DNA from: Candidatus Latescibacterota bacterium
GTDB lineage: Bacteria; Latescibacterota; UBA2968; UBA8231
Direction of reading: 5' to 3'
NCBI GenBank assembly: GCA_022826515.1
Contig: JAJDUT010000118.1
Span: forward strand, 1-54,234
Length of the DNA: 54,234 bases
A program made the translations under genes and the position numbers. This document shows, piece by piece, positions 29,739 to 38,640 of the stretch. The notes beneath the pieces are model-generated. The model was not told where the DNA came from. It made no database searches and saw nothing but the letters and a program-made list of their open reading frames with translations. The first letter of the stretch is position 1. Each line of letters starts with the position of its first letter.

Positions 29739-31832
29739 TCAGGCAATCTCGTAGTCCTCTTCAACTTCTACGGGAATCATCTGCATTTTTCGCTGCATCG
29801 CATAAAGTTGAGCTAGGGTTTCTCGTTCTTCTAAGTATGAAGAAAGGGTTTGGTCCCACTGGTCTGTACCATAAGTGAGAATGACTGCAAAAGTTTCTGG
29901 GCTGATCTGATAACATGCTTTGGGACTATTTACGGGACGATCTGGTTCGTCTGGGTTATACAGTGCGATGCCCGCTTCGACAAATTGGTGCATGGTTTGA
30001 CGGCGGAAAGTTTCACGAGTATTGGGCGCGTACTCTTTGCCGTAGAAAGCCCGGCAAAATTCCATGATAGGGGTGATACCCATCAGCGGTTGTTCTAGTT
30101 CTTGCCAGCTTCCATCTGGTTTGAGGTTCAAAATGGCAAGCAGTGTCAGTGCGGAACGTTCATTTTGCTGGCCTCTGGGAAGGCCGAAGTTTATCAAGAG
30201 GTTTAGTGCCTCATCTATTTTCTGTTGAGCTTGGATTGGATCAATCATGGATTTCTTTCCCATTCTACTGACTTCTTGGTTGATCAGATAATCGATATCC
30301 TTTTGTAGCGGAATTTTATCTTTGGCCAGAGAACCAAATTTGGCTAAGGTCTCTAGGCTTGGATAATGAATTGTTCTGAGATCGGCAGAATTGACTTGTG
30401 TGTGGCCATTAAATTGGCGGAAGTATTTATCGACTAGGGTGCAATTTAAATAAACGGCTAGCCCCCAAGCTATCTCTTTAGATAATCCCTGCTTTTGTCG
30501 ATGGAATACGTTTAGATGATTTTCAAAGCCGACTTTACGGGCAGGTAGAGATGAATCATAAATCGCTGCTACAATGCGCCTTCGCTCTTCTTTGGCAGTA
30601 AAGCGTTTGGTCACCACATAGTGGCCATTATTAGACCAAAGCCACTTTTCAGAATCAGGTGTGATATTAATAGCATTGGGCTTCTTCCCATCCTTGGGCC
30701 ATGTCAGTCCATCGGTATCAAAATGGGCAGGGTAAAGCAAGGGTGCCGTACTTGGTCCGGGTTTCTGGCGCAAATGTTCTTTCAGCCTAAAATCTACTAG
30801 GGGACCAGTGGATACTTCGATGCCTAAATCTTCTAGCGTATAATTAAATACTGAAATTCGATCTACTACATGTTGTTCAAAATCAGTAGTGGCTATATGA
30901 ACGAATTTCTCTGGATCGTCGGGCTTGACAACGCTGGAATAGGGGACTGTCCTCTGGGTCATATCCTCTACGATCATTTCTCCGTACTCCTTGGAGAATT
31001 CTACACTATGACTTGAGGTGATTCTGACTTTTCCTAAGGCTGCTCCTTTTACCGCGTGGAAGATTATGTTTTCCTGCAGTACCTCATCGTCCTTAAATGC
31101 ATGAGTGCGAGATTCAAATACATGAAAACGCTTGATCGTCATCTGTTCGAGTAAAAATTTGCGAAAGGATTTGAAGTACGGACCATTGCAGAACGAACGA
31201 GGTACGATGGCTACAAGTTCACCCCCTGGTCTTAGCATCTCGATAGCGATTGTTAGAAATCCTGCATATAAATTTGAGATTTCTACCCCCACGACTTGCA
31301 GCCATTTTCTGTGTGGAGAATTGGAGCGGATTTTTTTATAAGGAGGGTTCATGATTACATGAGTGAAGGACTCCTTGGCTGGAGGGCACTGAAATAGGTC
31401 ATTTGCCAGTTGTTTCACTCCTCCTTCAATAAAATCTTCGACTTCAATTCTCTCTTGAAGGTCAATTCCGTTGTCTTGGCACAATCGGCGACAGTTGGTA
31501 AGCGTAGATTGTAGATACTCAATCATCGTCGGCTCTAATTCGTAAGCCTTGATGTAAATCTCTTGGGGGTGAGTAGTACGAGAGCAAAATTCCTCTACAA
31601 AAGCGGCCGTTAAGGAACCAACTCCGGCACCGGCATCTAAAAGGCGGATCTGGCCGTATTCGACAGAGTCAAAAAGCGAGGCCATAAACCGAGCAATAGG
31701 GACAGAAGTCAGGAACTGTCCCATTTCCGAACGTTTCTTGGGAACTAATTTTCGGGATATATCCAGGCGATAGCTTTCTGCCAGTTCGGTTGCAGAGGCG
31801 GTCTCGCTTTGACTTAAGTTGATACTATTCAT
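29739..31832 (-). CDS. Eco57I-type adenine methylase fused to the N-terminal part of a BsuBI/PstI restriction enzyme; nuclease domain lost
   Basis: 697 residues from ATG 31832 (MNSINLSQSE). SAM motif I DAGAGVG (66-72) and catalytic NPPY (162-165) give an N6-adenine methylase of the Eco57I/M.BsuBI group. From about residue 560, QNERSALTLLAILNLKPDGSW, ITPIMEFCRAFYG and YAPNTRETFRRQ are the helical N-terminal domain of BsuBI/PstI endonucleases. The protein stops at MIPVEVEEDYEIA, just where the nuclease domain (normally starting LSPGxHN) should begin. Visibly more AT-rich than its neighbours, so probably acquired. It likely still methylates DNA but cannot cut. Confidence 0.87.
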   Translation of the reverse strand: MNSINLSQSETASATELAESYRLDISRKLVPKKRSEMGQFLTSVPIARFMASLFDSVEYGQIRLLDAGAGVGSLTAAFVEEFCSRTTHPQEIYIKAYELEPTMIEYLQSTLTNCRRLCQDNGIDLQERIEVEDFIEGGVKQLANDLFQCPPAKESFTHVIMNPPYKKIRSNSPHRKWLQVVGVEISNLYAGFLTIAIEMLRPGGELVAIVPRSFCNGPYFKSFRKFLLEQMTIKRFHVFESRTHAFKDDEVLQENIIFHAVKGAALGKVRITSSHSVEFSKEYGEMIVEDMTQRTVPYSSVVKPDDPEKFVHIATTDFEQHVVDRISVFNYTLEDLGIEVSTGPLVDFRLKEHLRQKPGPSTAPLLYPAHFDTDGLTWPKDGKKPNAINITPDSEKWLWSNNGHYVVTKRFTAKEERRRIVAAIYDSSLPARKVGFENHLNVFHRQKQGLSKEIAWGLAVYLNCTLVDKYFRQFNGHTQVNSADLRTIHYPSLETLAKFGSLAKDKIPLQKDIDYLINQEVSRMGKKSMIDPIQAQQKIDEALNLLINFGLPRGQQNERSALTLLAILNLKPDGSWQELEQPLMGITPIMEFCRAFYGKEYAPNTRETFRRQTMHQFVEAGIALYNPDEPDRPVNSPKACYQISPETFAVILTYGTDQWDQTLSSYLEERETLAQLYAMQRKMQMIPVEVEEDYEIA

Positions 31833-32116
31833 AGATGTTAAAGAATTTGCACAGGGGGGAATGCCCTTAAATTTCGGGCGTCCTATTGAGCTGATTCTCG
31901 TTTTTGCTGAGCAAGACACCATCGCGTCAAAATTAGGCGATTGGGGAAGGTGGGGCAACGATCTTCATAAGCACTCCTCCGCTATACGATATTATAGCGG
32001 GCGGCCCTTCTTCGTTCAAGGCGGCTTGCCCTTGTTACCTTCAGGGGTATAGATTGACCAGGGCAATTGGCGTCCCCATACCTCACATCTCAACGATACT
32101 CAGGAGCTTATTATCT

Positions 32117-33157
32117 ATGACTGACCCGATCAAAGTCGCCGTGCTGGGCATGGCCCACGACCACTTATGGGGCAACCTCAGGGAACTCGCCGATCAGGAA
32201 GGAGCTTCCCTTGTGGGGGGTGCCGACCCCAACCCCGTGCTGCAGGATCGCTTCCGCGAGCGCTCGGGCTGCGACCAAGTGTACGGCGAGTACGAAGCCC
32301 TGCTCGACGCGCAAACTCCCGACGCGGCCTTCGTCTTTTCAGCGACTGCGCACCACGCTCCCATCGTCGAGTTGTGCGCGGCGCGGGGCATTCACGCGAT
32401 GGTCGAGAAACCCATGGCCGCCACGCTTGAACAGGCCGACCGCATGCTGATCGCAGCCCAGCGCCACCAGACCTGCCTGATGGTCAACTGGCCCACGGCT
32501 TGGTCACGGCCCTTGCACACGGCTCACCGTCTAGTCAGGGAAGGGGCCATCGGGCAATTGTGGCAGCTCACTTGGCGCGGCGGTCACTGCGGTCCCGACG
32601 AGTTGGGCTGCTCCGACGAATTTTGCGGTTTCCTCTTCGATCCCCAGCTCAACGGAGCCGGGGCCTTCAACGACTACAGCGGATACGGTGCCAGCTTGTG
32701 CCTCCACTTTTTGGGCCGACCGCACAGCGTCGTGGCCATGGCCGGTCGCTTGCTCAAGACCCATCTGCCGGTTGACGACAACGGCATTATGGTGCTGCGC
32801 TATCCCGAGGCTATGTGCCGCTTGGAAATGAGCTGGACTGAAGCAGTGCCGCACGTGCCGCCCCACGACGTGGTGCTCTACGGCACGGAGGGGACTATGG
32901 TAGTGGGGAATCAGGTGACGGTGTACACCCGCCAGAACCGCGAGGGAACAGGGGTGGAACTCGACGAATTGCCCGTCCCCCAGCGCAATGCCGCCACGCA
33001 CTTCCTCCACTGCATTCGCTCGGGCCAGCCGCCCCAAGGCACGACTAATGCCACTCAATCGCGGAACGCCCAAGAGATTATGGAAGCCGGTTTGCAGGCG
33101 GCTACTTCGGGCATTGAAGTGAGTTTGCCCATTGAGGGCCATTTGTTCCGCGCATAA
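32117..33157 (+). CDS. Gfo/Idh/MocA family oxidoreductase
   Basis: 346 residues. The nucleotide-binding loop is GMAHDHLWGN rather than GxGxxG, a variant seen in one subgroup; AMVEKPMAAT supplies the EKP motif, and the C-terminal domain has TWRGGHCGP and DYSGYGASL. The start is ATG 32117 (MTDPIKVAV), with CAGGAG upstream. First of a four-gene plus-strand operon (33197, 33896, 34845) with an amidohydrolase and a serine hydrolase, suggesting turnover of a sugar-lactone or amide compound. Substrate unknown. Confidence 0.9.
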   Translation: MTDPIKVAVLGMAHDHLWGNLRELADQEGASLVGGADPNPVLQDRFRERSGCDQVYGEYEALLDAQTPDAAFVFSATAHHAPIVELCAARGIHAMVEKPMAATLEQADRMLIAAQRHQTCLMVNWPTAWSRPLHTAHRLVREGAIGQLWQLTWRGGHCGPDELGCSDEFCGFLFDPQLNGAGAFNDYSGYGASLCLHFLGRPHSVVAMAGRLLKTHLPVDDNGIMVLRYPEAMCRLEMSWTEAVPHVPPHDVVLYGTEGTMVVGNQVTVYTRQNREGTGVELDELPVPQRNAATHFLHCIRSGQPPQGTTNATQSRNAQEIMEAGLQAATSGIEVSLPIEGHLFRA

Positions 33158-33196
33158 TTCGCAATTCGCTCAATGCCTAACTCGACAGGAGACATC

Positions 33197-33883
33197 ATGC
33201 CTGATTCCCACTGGCGCAATATTCTACACCACCACGACGAGCCCGACGAAGCTATGCAGCGCATCGACGCCCAAGTCGCTCCGCTGGAGGAGCTGCCCGA
33301 CGCGGTGCGTCACATCCGCGCCCTGATCTCGCGCTTCGACTCGCTGACCCACTACTGCGCTTTTGACAACCTAGACCTAATCGTCCGCGCCATCGGCGAG
33401 GGCACCTACTCCGGACGCCCGGCCGTCGATGTGCTCACCCGGGCTTGGGAAATGGACGACCAGCGCCGAGGTCAGGCCAAGACGTATGTGCAAACTCTGC
33501 AAGCTTGGTCTGAAGGCAAGTCTGCTGAAGAAGCTCAGCAGGTGGCTGGCGATTCGGAACTGTGCGCCGAGTTGTACGCCACTTTGGGCCCGTTTGAAGA
33601 GCACAAGGCTTGGTTGGCCGTCTCTTTAGCTCATACCCTCAAAGCCTTCGCCTACGAGGCCCAAGACTTGCTAGACGAAGCGGCCGAGGCGGATTTTGTG
33701 CGCGGGGTTTACCGCGCGGCGCTCGACCGCGACCCCTCGCACGACGACTTGCAAAACCGCCTAGCCGAACTAGCCAATGGCAAAAGCCGAGACCACTTAA
33801 CACGCGAGGTCTTCGACTCGGCTGAAAGCCGCCAGCGCCAACAGTGGCAGGTGCTGGAAAAGCTGAACGCCGACGGGGAATGA
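33197..33883 (+). CDS. Hypothetical protein with DUF4214-like C-terminal segment
   Basis: 228 residues, all-helical, no signal peptide. ATG 33197 (MPDSHWRNIL) has AGGAG upstream and is preferred over 33173. The C-terminal FVRGVYRAALDRDPSHDDLQNRLAELANG...LTREVFDSAE (about residues 170-215) matches the DUF4214/phycobilisome-linker-like pattern, usually found in secreted repeat proteins but here in a cytoplasmic context. The N-terminal 160 residues are not recognised. It lies between a Gfo/Idh oxidoreductase and a beta-lactamase-fold hydrolase in one operon. Confidence 0.72.
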   Translation: MPDSHWRNILHHHDEPDEAMQRIDAQVAPLEELPDAVRHIRALISRFDSLTHYCAFDNLDLIVRAIGEGTYSGRPAVDVLTRAWEMDDQRRGQAKTYVQTLQAWSEGKSAEEAQQVAGDSELCAELYATLGPFEEHKAWLAVSLAHTLKAFAYEAQDLLDEAAEADFVRGVYRAALDRDPSHDDLQNRLAELANGKSRDHLTREVFDSAESRQRQQWQVLEKLNADGE

Positions 33884-33895
33884 GGGAGAGCCAGA

Positions 33896-34804
33896 ATGGG
33901 CGTTTTTCCCGATGCAGCCTTGCGCCAGATCGCCGCGGCCTTTGACGGTCGCATGGGCTGGCATCTAGAAGATCTGGCCACTGGCCAGGTGCATCAGTAC
34001 AGAGCAGACGAGCGTTTTCCCACGGCCTCGGTCATCAAAATCGCCGTATTGGTCGAATTGTTCCACCAGGCCGAGACAGGACGGCTGTCGCTGGACGACC
34101 GGCACCGGCTGCGGGGCGATATTTCAACGCACGGCTCGGGGGTATTGCAGATCGCCCAAGACGAGCCCGAGTTGACCTTGCGCGACTACGCCCGCTTGAT
34201 GATGGGCATCAGCGACAATATTGCCACTGATTTCCTCATGGGACTGCTGGGGCTGGACCAGATCAACGCCACCCTTGACCAACTGGGCTGTGCCAATGTG
34301 CGAGCCGCTGCGACCATGGGCCGCTATCACTACCGCATGGTGGGGATGGACGAAATGCCCACCAATCGAGCTAACGATGCAGTGTACAAGGAGCGGGCCA
34401 GCACTCAGGGCCTTGACTACGGCAGCGTATCTTTTGGGGATTCGCTGGAAAACAATGTGGCCGCCCCCGGCGAATTGGCTTCTTTATTGGCGGCTATATA
34501 TCGCGGACAGGTCGTTAGTGCGGCGGCCTCCAAAGCCATGATCGAGCTGCTCAAAACCGGTCGGGATACCCGCATGATCCGGTGTTACCTAAAGCCGGAT
34601 GTGGTGGTGGCGCACAAGTACGGCTCTAGCGGCATCATTAAAGGGGATGCTGGCCTTGTGTTTTTGCCAAGCGGACCCTTGGCCGTGGTGGCTTTTGCCC
34701 TGGCCCGTAGCGACGGACCCGCCGCTGCCGAGGCCATTGCCCAAGTCGCCCGCTTGGCCGTGGAGGCGTTGGCCCCCGAGTGCGTGGTGGGCAGTAGCAG
34801 TTAG
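33896..34804 (+). CDS. Serine hydrolase of the class A beta-lactamase fold
   Basis: 302 residues. Active-site SxxK is S45-V-I-K48, the SDN loop is S106-D-N108, and the KTG-like strand is K241-YGSSG. There is no signal peptide and no recognisable ExxLN omega-loop glutamate, so it is unlikely to be an antibiotic-destroying beta-lactamase and more likely a cytoplasmic peptidase, amidase or esterase. Start ATG 33896 after GAGGGAGAG, 12 bp from the DUF4214 gene. Its operon partners are oxidoreductase and amidohydrolase genes. Confidence 0.87.
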   Translation: MGVFPDAALRQIAAAFDGRMGWHLEDLATGQVHQYRADERFPTASVIKIAVLVELFHQAETGRLSLDDRHRLRGDISTHGSGVLQIAQDEPELTLRDYARLMMGISDNIATDFLMGLLGLDQINATLDQLGCANVRAAATMGRYHYRMVGMDEMPTNRANDAVYKERASTQGLDYGSVSFGDSLENNVAAPGELASLLAAIYRGQVVSAAASKAMIELLKTGRDTRMIRCYLKPDVVVAHKYGSSGIIKGDAGLVFLPSGPLAVVAFALARSDGPAAAEAIAQVARLAVEALAPECVVGSSS

Positions 34805-34844
34805 TGAGGGCCATGCGATTCAGTTTTTACCCTAGGAGGGACTT

Positions 34845-35675
34845 GTGATTATCGACACTCATCTGCACGTGTGGAGCGACGACGCGGAGCGCTATCCCTT
34901 TGCCGAGGGCCGGACTCAAGTGGGCGGTGGATCCGTAGAATTGCTCAACCAGACTATGGACGAAGTCGGGGTCGATAAAGCGGTCATTGTGCAGCCGATT
35001 TACTATTTGTTCGACAATCGGTACGTGGCCGACTGTCTGCGTCGCTTTCCGGGCCGTTTTGCCGCCATTGGCTTGGTCGATCCCAAGGCTCCGGACGCGC
35101 CCTACCGGCTGGAAAAGTTAGTGCGCGAGGACGGTTTTGGCGGCTTGCGCATTCACTCGTCGCGGCTCGACCACCCCTCGGAATGGGCCGCCCCCGACCA
35201 AGATCCGCTGTGGCGGCGGTCGGAGGAACTGGGCACTTGTTTTATTGTCCACGGCCCGGCTGCCAATCTGCCCCACTTGGAGCCTATCATCGGCCGCTTT
35301 CCCGAAGTGCCGGTGGTGTTGGACCACATTGGCGGAGCACCGACCAATGAGGAAGCGCCCTTCCCGCTGTTGAGCCACGTGCTCGACTTGGCTCGCTTTC
35401 CCAAGGTGTACGTGAAATTCACGCCGCAGGCGCACAAGTCCGAGTTGCCCTTTCCGCACGCGGATACGTTCCCCGCCTTCCGCCGTATCTACGACGCCTT
35501 TGGGCCGCAGCGACTGATGTGGGGGACCAATTTTCCCGGCGTAGTGAAAGGGGTGGGTTACGGCCCGGCCTTGGAAATGTTCCGTGACCACGTCGATTTT
35601 CTCACCGACGACGACAAGACGTGGCTCTTCTACCGCACGGCTTTGCAGGTGTGGAGCTTTGCAGGAGCGGAGTAA
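34845..35675 (+). CDS. Amidohydrolase-2 family (PF04909) metal hydrolase
   Basis: 276 residues from GTG 34845 (AGGAGG upstream). TIM-barrel hydrolase of the lactonase/decarboxylase-like group: DTHLHV (H6, H8), FIVHGP, VVLDHIGGAP, and near the end LMWGTNFPG, where the usual metal/catalytic Asp (GSDxP) is Asn, a variant also seen in other members. Last in the operon starting at 32117. A sugar lactonase-type role, following oxidation by the Gfo/Idh enzyme, fits the context but is inference. Confidence 0.88.
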   Translation: MIIDTHLHVWSDDAERYPFAEGRTQVGGGSVELLNQTMDEVGVDKAVIVQPIYYLFDNRYVADCLRRFPGRFAAIGLVDPKAPDAPYRLEKLVREDGFGGLRIHSSRLDHPSEWAAPDQDPLWRRSEELGTCFIVHGPAANLPHLEPIIGRFPEVPVVLDHIGGAPTNEEAPFPLLSHVLDLARFPKVYVKFTPQAHKSELPFPHADTFPAFRRIYDAFGPQRLMWGTNFPGVVKGVGYGPALEMFRDHVDFLTDDDKTWLFYRTALQVWSFAGAE

Positions 35676-35720
35676 TCACTGGCTGAAGAAGATACGGCAC
35701 TGGTTATTGATTCTGTGGTA

Positions 35721-35939
35721 TCAGCTAGTAGAGTCCACTAGTCCCTCTGCTGCGTCCATAACTGAACGAAGAGCTTTGTTTACCGACTCGTCCGTGGGAA
35801 ATGCCTTTGCAACGTCAGGGTGGAGTAAGACCAGATTTGTCCCAGACTGAAAGGCTGCTAAATACTTACCTCGGACACCAGCCGCCAAGTCTTCACGGCG
35901 GTATTCTGGACGCAGTTCGTCTAGATCAGCCCTCTTCAT
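35721..35939 (-). CDS. Antitoxin partner of BrnT-type toxin
   Basis: 72 residues: MKRADLDELRPEYRREDLAAGVRGKYLAAFQSGTNLVLLHPDVAKAFPTDESVNKALRSV, a pattern I associate with the small antitoxin often following BrnT-like toxins. It overlaps the toxin gene by 14 bp. It lacks the BrnA HTH signature. It should neutralise the toxin and may repress the operon. Confidence 0.75.
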   Translation of the reverse strand: MKRADLDELRPEYRREDLAAGVRGKYLAAFQSGTNLVLLHPDVAKAFPTDESVNKALRSVMDAAEGLVDSTS

Positions 35940-36198
35940 AGATCTTCCTTTCTTGGCGAGTCATTAAACGCGCACTGATGATTCTCGTCTTTTCGGCCCG
36001 TTGAGTGTGCGAGATGACTACCAAGCGATTCAATCTCGACAGGCCAAAAGTAAGATAGCGTTTCTCAGCCCCGGAATGATCGGGATCAGGAAAGGTTATT
36101 GCTAGCGGATCCCCAAAGACGGTAGCCCCTTCGTGAAAACTGAGGTCGTGTTTCTGCTTGTTTGCTTTGGCTTTTTCTGGGTCCCATTCAAATTCCAT
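35926..36198 (-). CDS. BrnT family ribonuclease toxin
   Basis: 90 residues from ATG 36198: MEFEWDPEKAKANKQKHDLSFHEGATVFGDPLAITFPDPDHSGAEKRYLTFGLS is the canonical BrnT start (WDPxKAxxNxxKH). Later IISARLMTRQERKIYEE completes the RelE-like fold with its Arg residues. All landmark residues seem present, so the toxin looks intact. A longer frame to 36249 lacks support. It precedes and overlaps its antitoxin gene. Confidence 0.92.
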   Translation of the reverse strand: MEFEWDPEKAKANKQKHDLSFHEGATVFGDPLAITFPDPDHSGAEKRYLTFGLSRLNRLVVISHTQRAEKTRIISARLMTRQERKIYEEG

Positions 36199-36430
36199 AT
36201 CTGACGCGAAGGTACATTTTTTGATAAAAACAAGCAAAGCTCCATTCAACCGACCTAGTACCGCAGGCGGCCTCGCCCTCGGGGACTCGGCAGCAGGGCC
36301 TGACGGCCATTGCGCGTCGGTTTAATCGGTCGGATATTGATCGGGCTCACGCATTGGTATTCTGCGATGTGCTCAGGGTGCGGTAAGTGCGCTTTGCCGA
36401 CGTTAAAAAACGCTAATAGGAGGAAACCGT

Positions 36431-37735
36431 ATGCGAATGTGGACATTCGGGCTGGCGGCGATTCTGCTGCTAGCGGTGCAGACGGGACATGCCGAAGACA
36501 AAAAGATCACCATTTGGTGGGCGCAATGGGATCCGGCTGCGGCACTACAAGAGCTGGGCCACGAGTTCGCCGAAGAGACCGGGATTGCCGTCGAGGTGTA
36601 CCAGATTCCTTGGCCTTCGTATCAGGACCAAGTTTTTCTCAACTTCGGCAACAAGCAGACCGATTTTGACATCGTCGTGGGCGACAGCCAGTGGATTGGC
36701 CGCGGCGCGACCAAGGGGCTGTATTTGGAGCTGACCGATTGGCTGCCCGAGGCCGTTGACGTGGGCGCGATCCATCCTCGGGCCGCGCGCTATTTATGCG
36801 AATACCCGCCGGGCAGCAGCCGGTTTTTTGCCGCGCCCTGCCAGACGGATGCCATTGGCTTTGTCTATCGCCGCGACTGGTTTACAGACCCAGCCGAGCA
36901 GGAGGCGTTTGCCGCTCGCTACGGTCGCCCGCTCGCCGCGCCCGACACGTGGGAGGAATTCCGCGACGTAGCCGAGTTTTTCCACCGCCCAGAGCAAAAG
37001 CGCTATGGCTGCTCGCTGCTGACGGGCCGAGGGTACGACTCCATCGTCATGGGCTTTCAGCCCTTTTTGTGGGCTTGGGGCGGCGCTTGGGGCGACCCGC
37101 AGAGCTACAAGGTGCAGGGGCACCTCAACACCGAGGGAGCTGTGGCCGGGCTGGAGTTTTTCAAGTCCCTGTTACAATTCACGCCCGAAGGCGGCACCAA
37201 TGCCGATTACTTCTTCAACTTAGAGGCTTTCTCCAACGGCTCTACGGCCATGGTCTTGGACTACTTTCCGTTCTATCCGGGAATCGTCGCCAGCATGGGC
37301 GACCAGGTCGGCTTCTTCATGGTGCCGCGCCACGGCGACAAGCGCGTTATCTCGCTGGGTGGGCAGGGCTTTAGCATTTCGACCAAGACCACGCCGCAAA
37401 AGCAGGAATGGGCCAAGCAGTTTATCGCTTGGTTTTCCCAGACCGCCGTCCAGGAGAAGTGGATATCGTATCCTGGATCGTTTACGGCCAATACCGAACT
37501 GCTGGCGAGCGCGGAATTTGCCGCGGCTGCGCCGTACAACGCGGTGTTCGCCGCGTCATTGGATCACTTGCAGGATTTTTGGAATGTGCCGGTGTACAAC
37601 GAGCTGTTAGCGGCAGCCGTGCGTCACTTGGGAGCGGCCCTCGACGGGACGAGCGCGAGTGCCGATGCCCTCGACGCGCTGGCCGCTGAGCACGAGATGA
37701 TTCTGATGGAAGCAGGCTTGCTAGAGATGGAATAG
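36431..37735 (+). CDS. ABC sugar transporter substrate-binding protein (family 1)
   Basis: 434 residues. Signal peptide MRMWTFGLAAILLLAVQTGHA with no lipobox, so a free periplasmic protein. The mature start KKITIWWAQWDPAAALQELGHEFAEETGIAVEV, then FDIVVGDSQWIGRGATKGLYLELTDWL, is typical of carbohydrate (CUT1) binding proteins. AGGAGGAAACCGT precedes the ATG. First gene of a tightly packed importer operon reaching at least 41728. Ligand unknown; neighbouring pathways suggest oligosaccharides or sugar acids. Confidence 0.93.
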   Translation: MRMWTFGLAAILLLAVQTGHAEDKKITIWWAQWDPAAALQELGHEFAEETGIAVEVYQIPWPSYQDQVFLNFGNKQTDFDIVVGDSQWIGRGATKGLYLELTDWLPEAVDVGAIHPRAARYLCEYPPGSSRFFAAPCQTDAIGFVYRRDWFTDPAEQEAFAARYGRPLAAPDTWEEFRDVAEFFHRPEQKRYGCSLLTGRGYDSIVMGFQPFLWAWGGAWGDPQSYKVQGHLNTEGAVAGLEFFKSLLQFTPEGGTNADYFFNLEAFSNGSTAMVLDYFPFYPGIVASMGDQVGFFMVPRHGDKRVISLGGQGFSISTKTTPQKQEWAKQFIAWFSQTAVQEKWISYPGSFTANTELLASAEFAAAAPYNAVFAASLDHLQDFWNVPVYNELLAAAVRHLGAALDGTSASADALDALAAEHEMILMEAGLLEME

Positions 37736-37743
37736 GAGGCGGC

Positions 37744-38640
37744 GTGAGGGGTAGTACGGGCCGGTGCCGCGATTGGACGCCATATGCGTTTGTGGGACCG
37801 GCCCTCATTTTGCTCATCGGCATAAACGTCTTCCCACTGCTGTACAGCATCGCGCTCAGCTTCACCAATGTCGATTTGGTCGGCGGGGCGTGGAAATTCG
37901 TGGGGGGATTCAACTACGCCGTGGCGTTCAAGTTTGCCAAGTACGGGGCCGCGCTGCGGACTACCGCGCTGTTTGTCTGCGTGGCTGTGGCCGTGGAACT
38001 GGTCTTGGGCTTTGCCTTGGCGCTGGCGCTCAAAGATCGCTTCAGCGGCCGGTCGTTTGCGCTGACTGCGCTTTTGGTGCCGATGATGTTGCCGCCAGCC
38101 GTGATCGCGCTCTTTTGGAAGCTGGTGCTCAACGGGCACTACGGCATCCTCAATCAATGCCTCGGCGCGCTGGGGTTGGGCCAACCCCAATGGATTACAG
38201 ATCCCGACCTCAAACTGCTGTCGATTTTGCTGGTTGACGTGTGGATGTGGACGCCGTTTATGATGCTAATCGCACTGGCGGCGCTCAACGCCATCCCCGG
38301 CTATCTGTACGAGGCTGCGGCCATTGACCGGGCCTCGCGGTGGAAGGTCTTCCGCCGGATTACCCTGCCTTTGTGTGCGCCACTTTTGGGGCTGGCCGTG
38401 CTGCTGCGGGCCACGGACGCGATCAAGCAGTTCGATTTGGTCATGGCCATCACCGGTCCTAACGATCCGGCGACGCAAACGGTGAGCGCGCTGCTCTATC
38501 AGGTGGTGTTCCGCGACGGCAAGGTGGGGTTGGGCGCGGCGTATTCGTACGTGGTGTTGGTGCTGGTACTGGCGCTGGCCAGTGTGTTTGTGCGCTACAT
38601 GAGCAGAGTGCAGCGGCGCGAGGAGGCCGGAGCGCAGTGA
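37744..38640 (+). CDS. ABC sugar transporter permease (MalF/UgpA type)
   Basis: 298 residues from GTG 37744. Six probable membrane segments, beginning YAFVGPALILLIGINVFPLLYSIALSF. The EAA loop contacting the ATPase reads EAAAIDRASRWKVFRRITLPL (about residues 190-210). Starts 8 bp after the binding protein and overlaps the next permease by 4 bp. Forms the membrane channel with 38637-39500. Confidence 0.93.
   Translation: MRGSTGRCRDWTPYAFVGPALILLIGINVFPLLYSIALSFTNVDLVGGAWKFVGGFNYAVAFKFAKYGAALRTTALFVCVAVAVELVLGFALALALKDRFSGRSFALTALLVPMMLPPAVIALFWKLVLNGHYGILNQCLGALGLGQPQWITDPDLKLLSILLVDVWMWTPFMMLIALAALNAIPGYLYEAAAIDRASRWKVFRRITLPLCAPLLGLAVLLRATDAIKQFDLVMAITGPNDPATQTVSALLYQVVFRDGKVGLGAAYSYVVLVLVLALASVFVRYMSRVQRREEAGAQ

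Noticed and set aside
33896..34804. Antibiotic-resistance beta-lactamase
   Set aside because: No signal peptide and no omega-loop glutamate; it lies in a catabolic operon.
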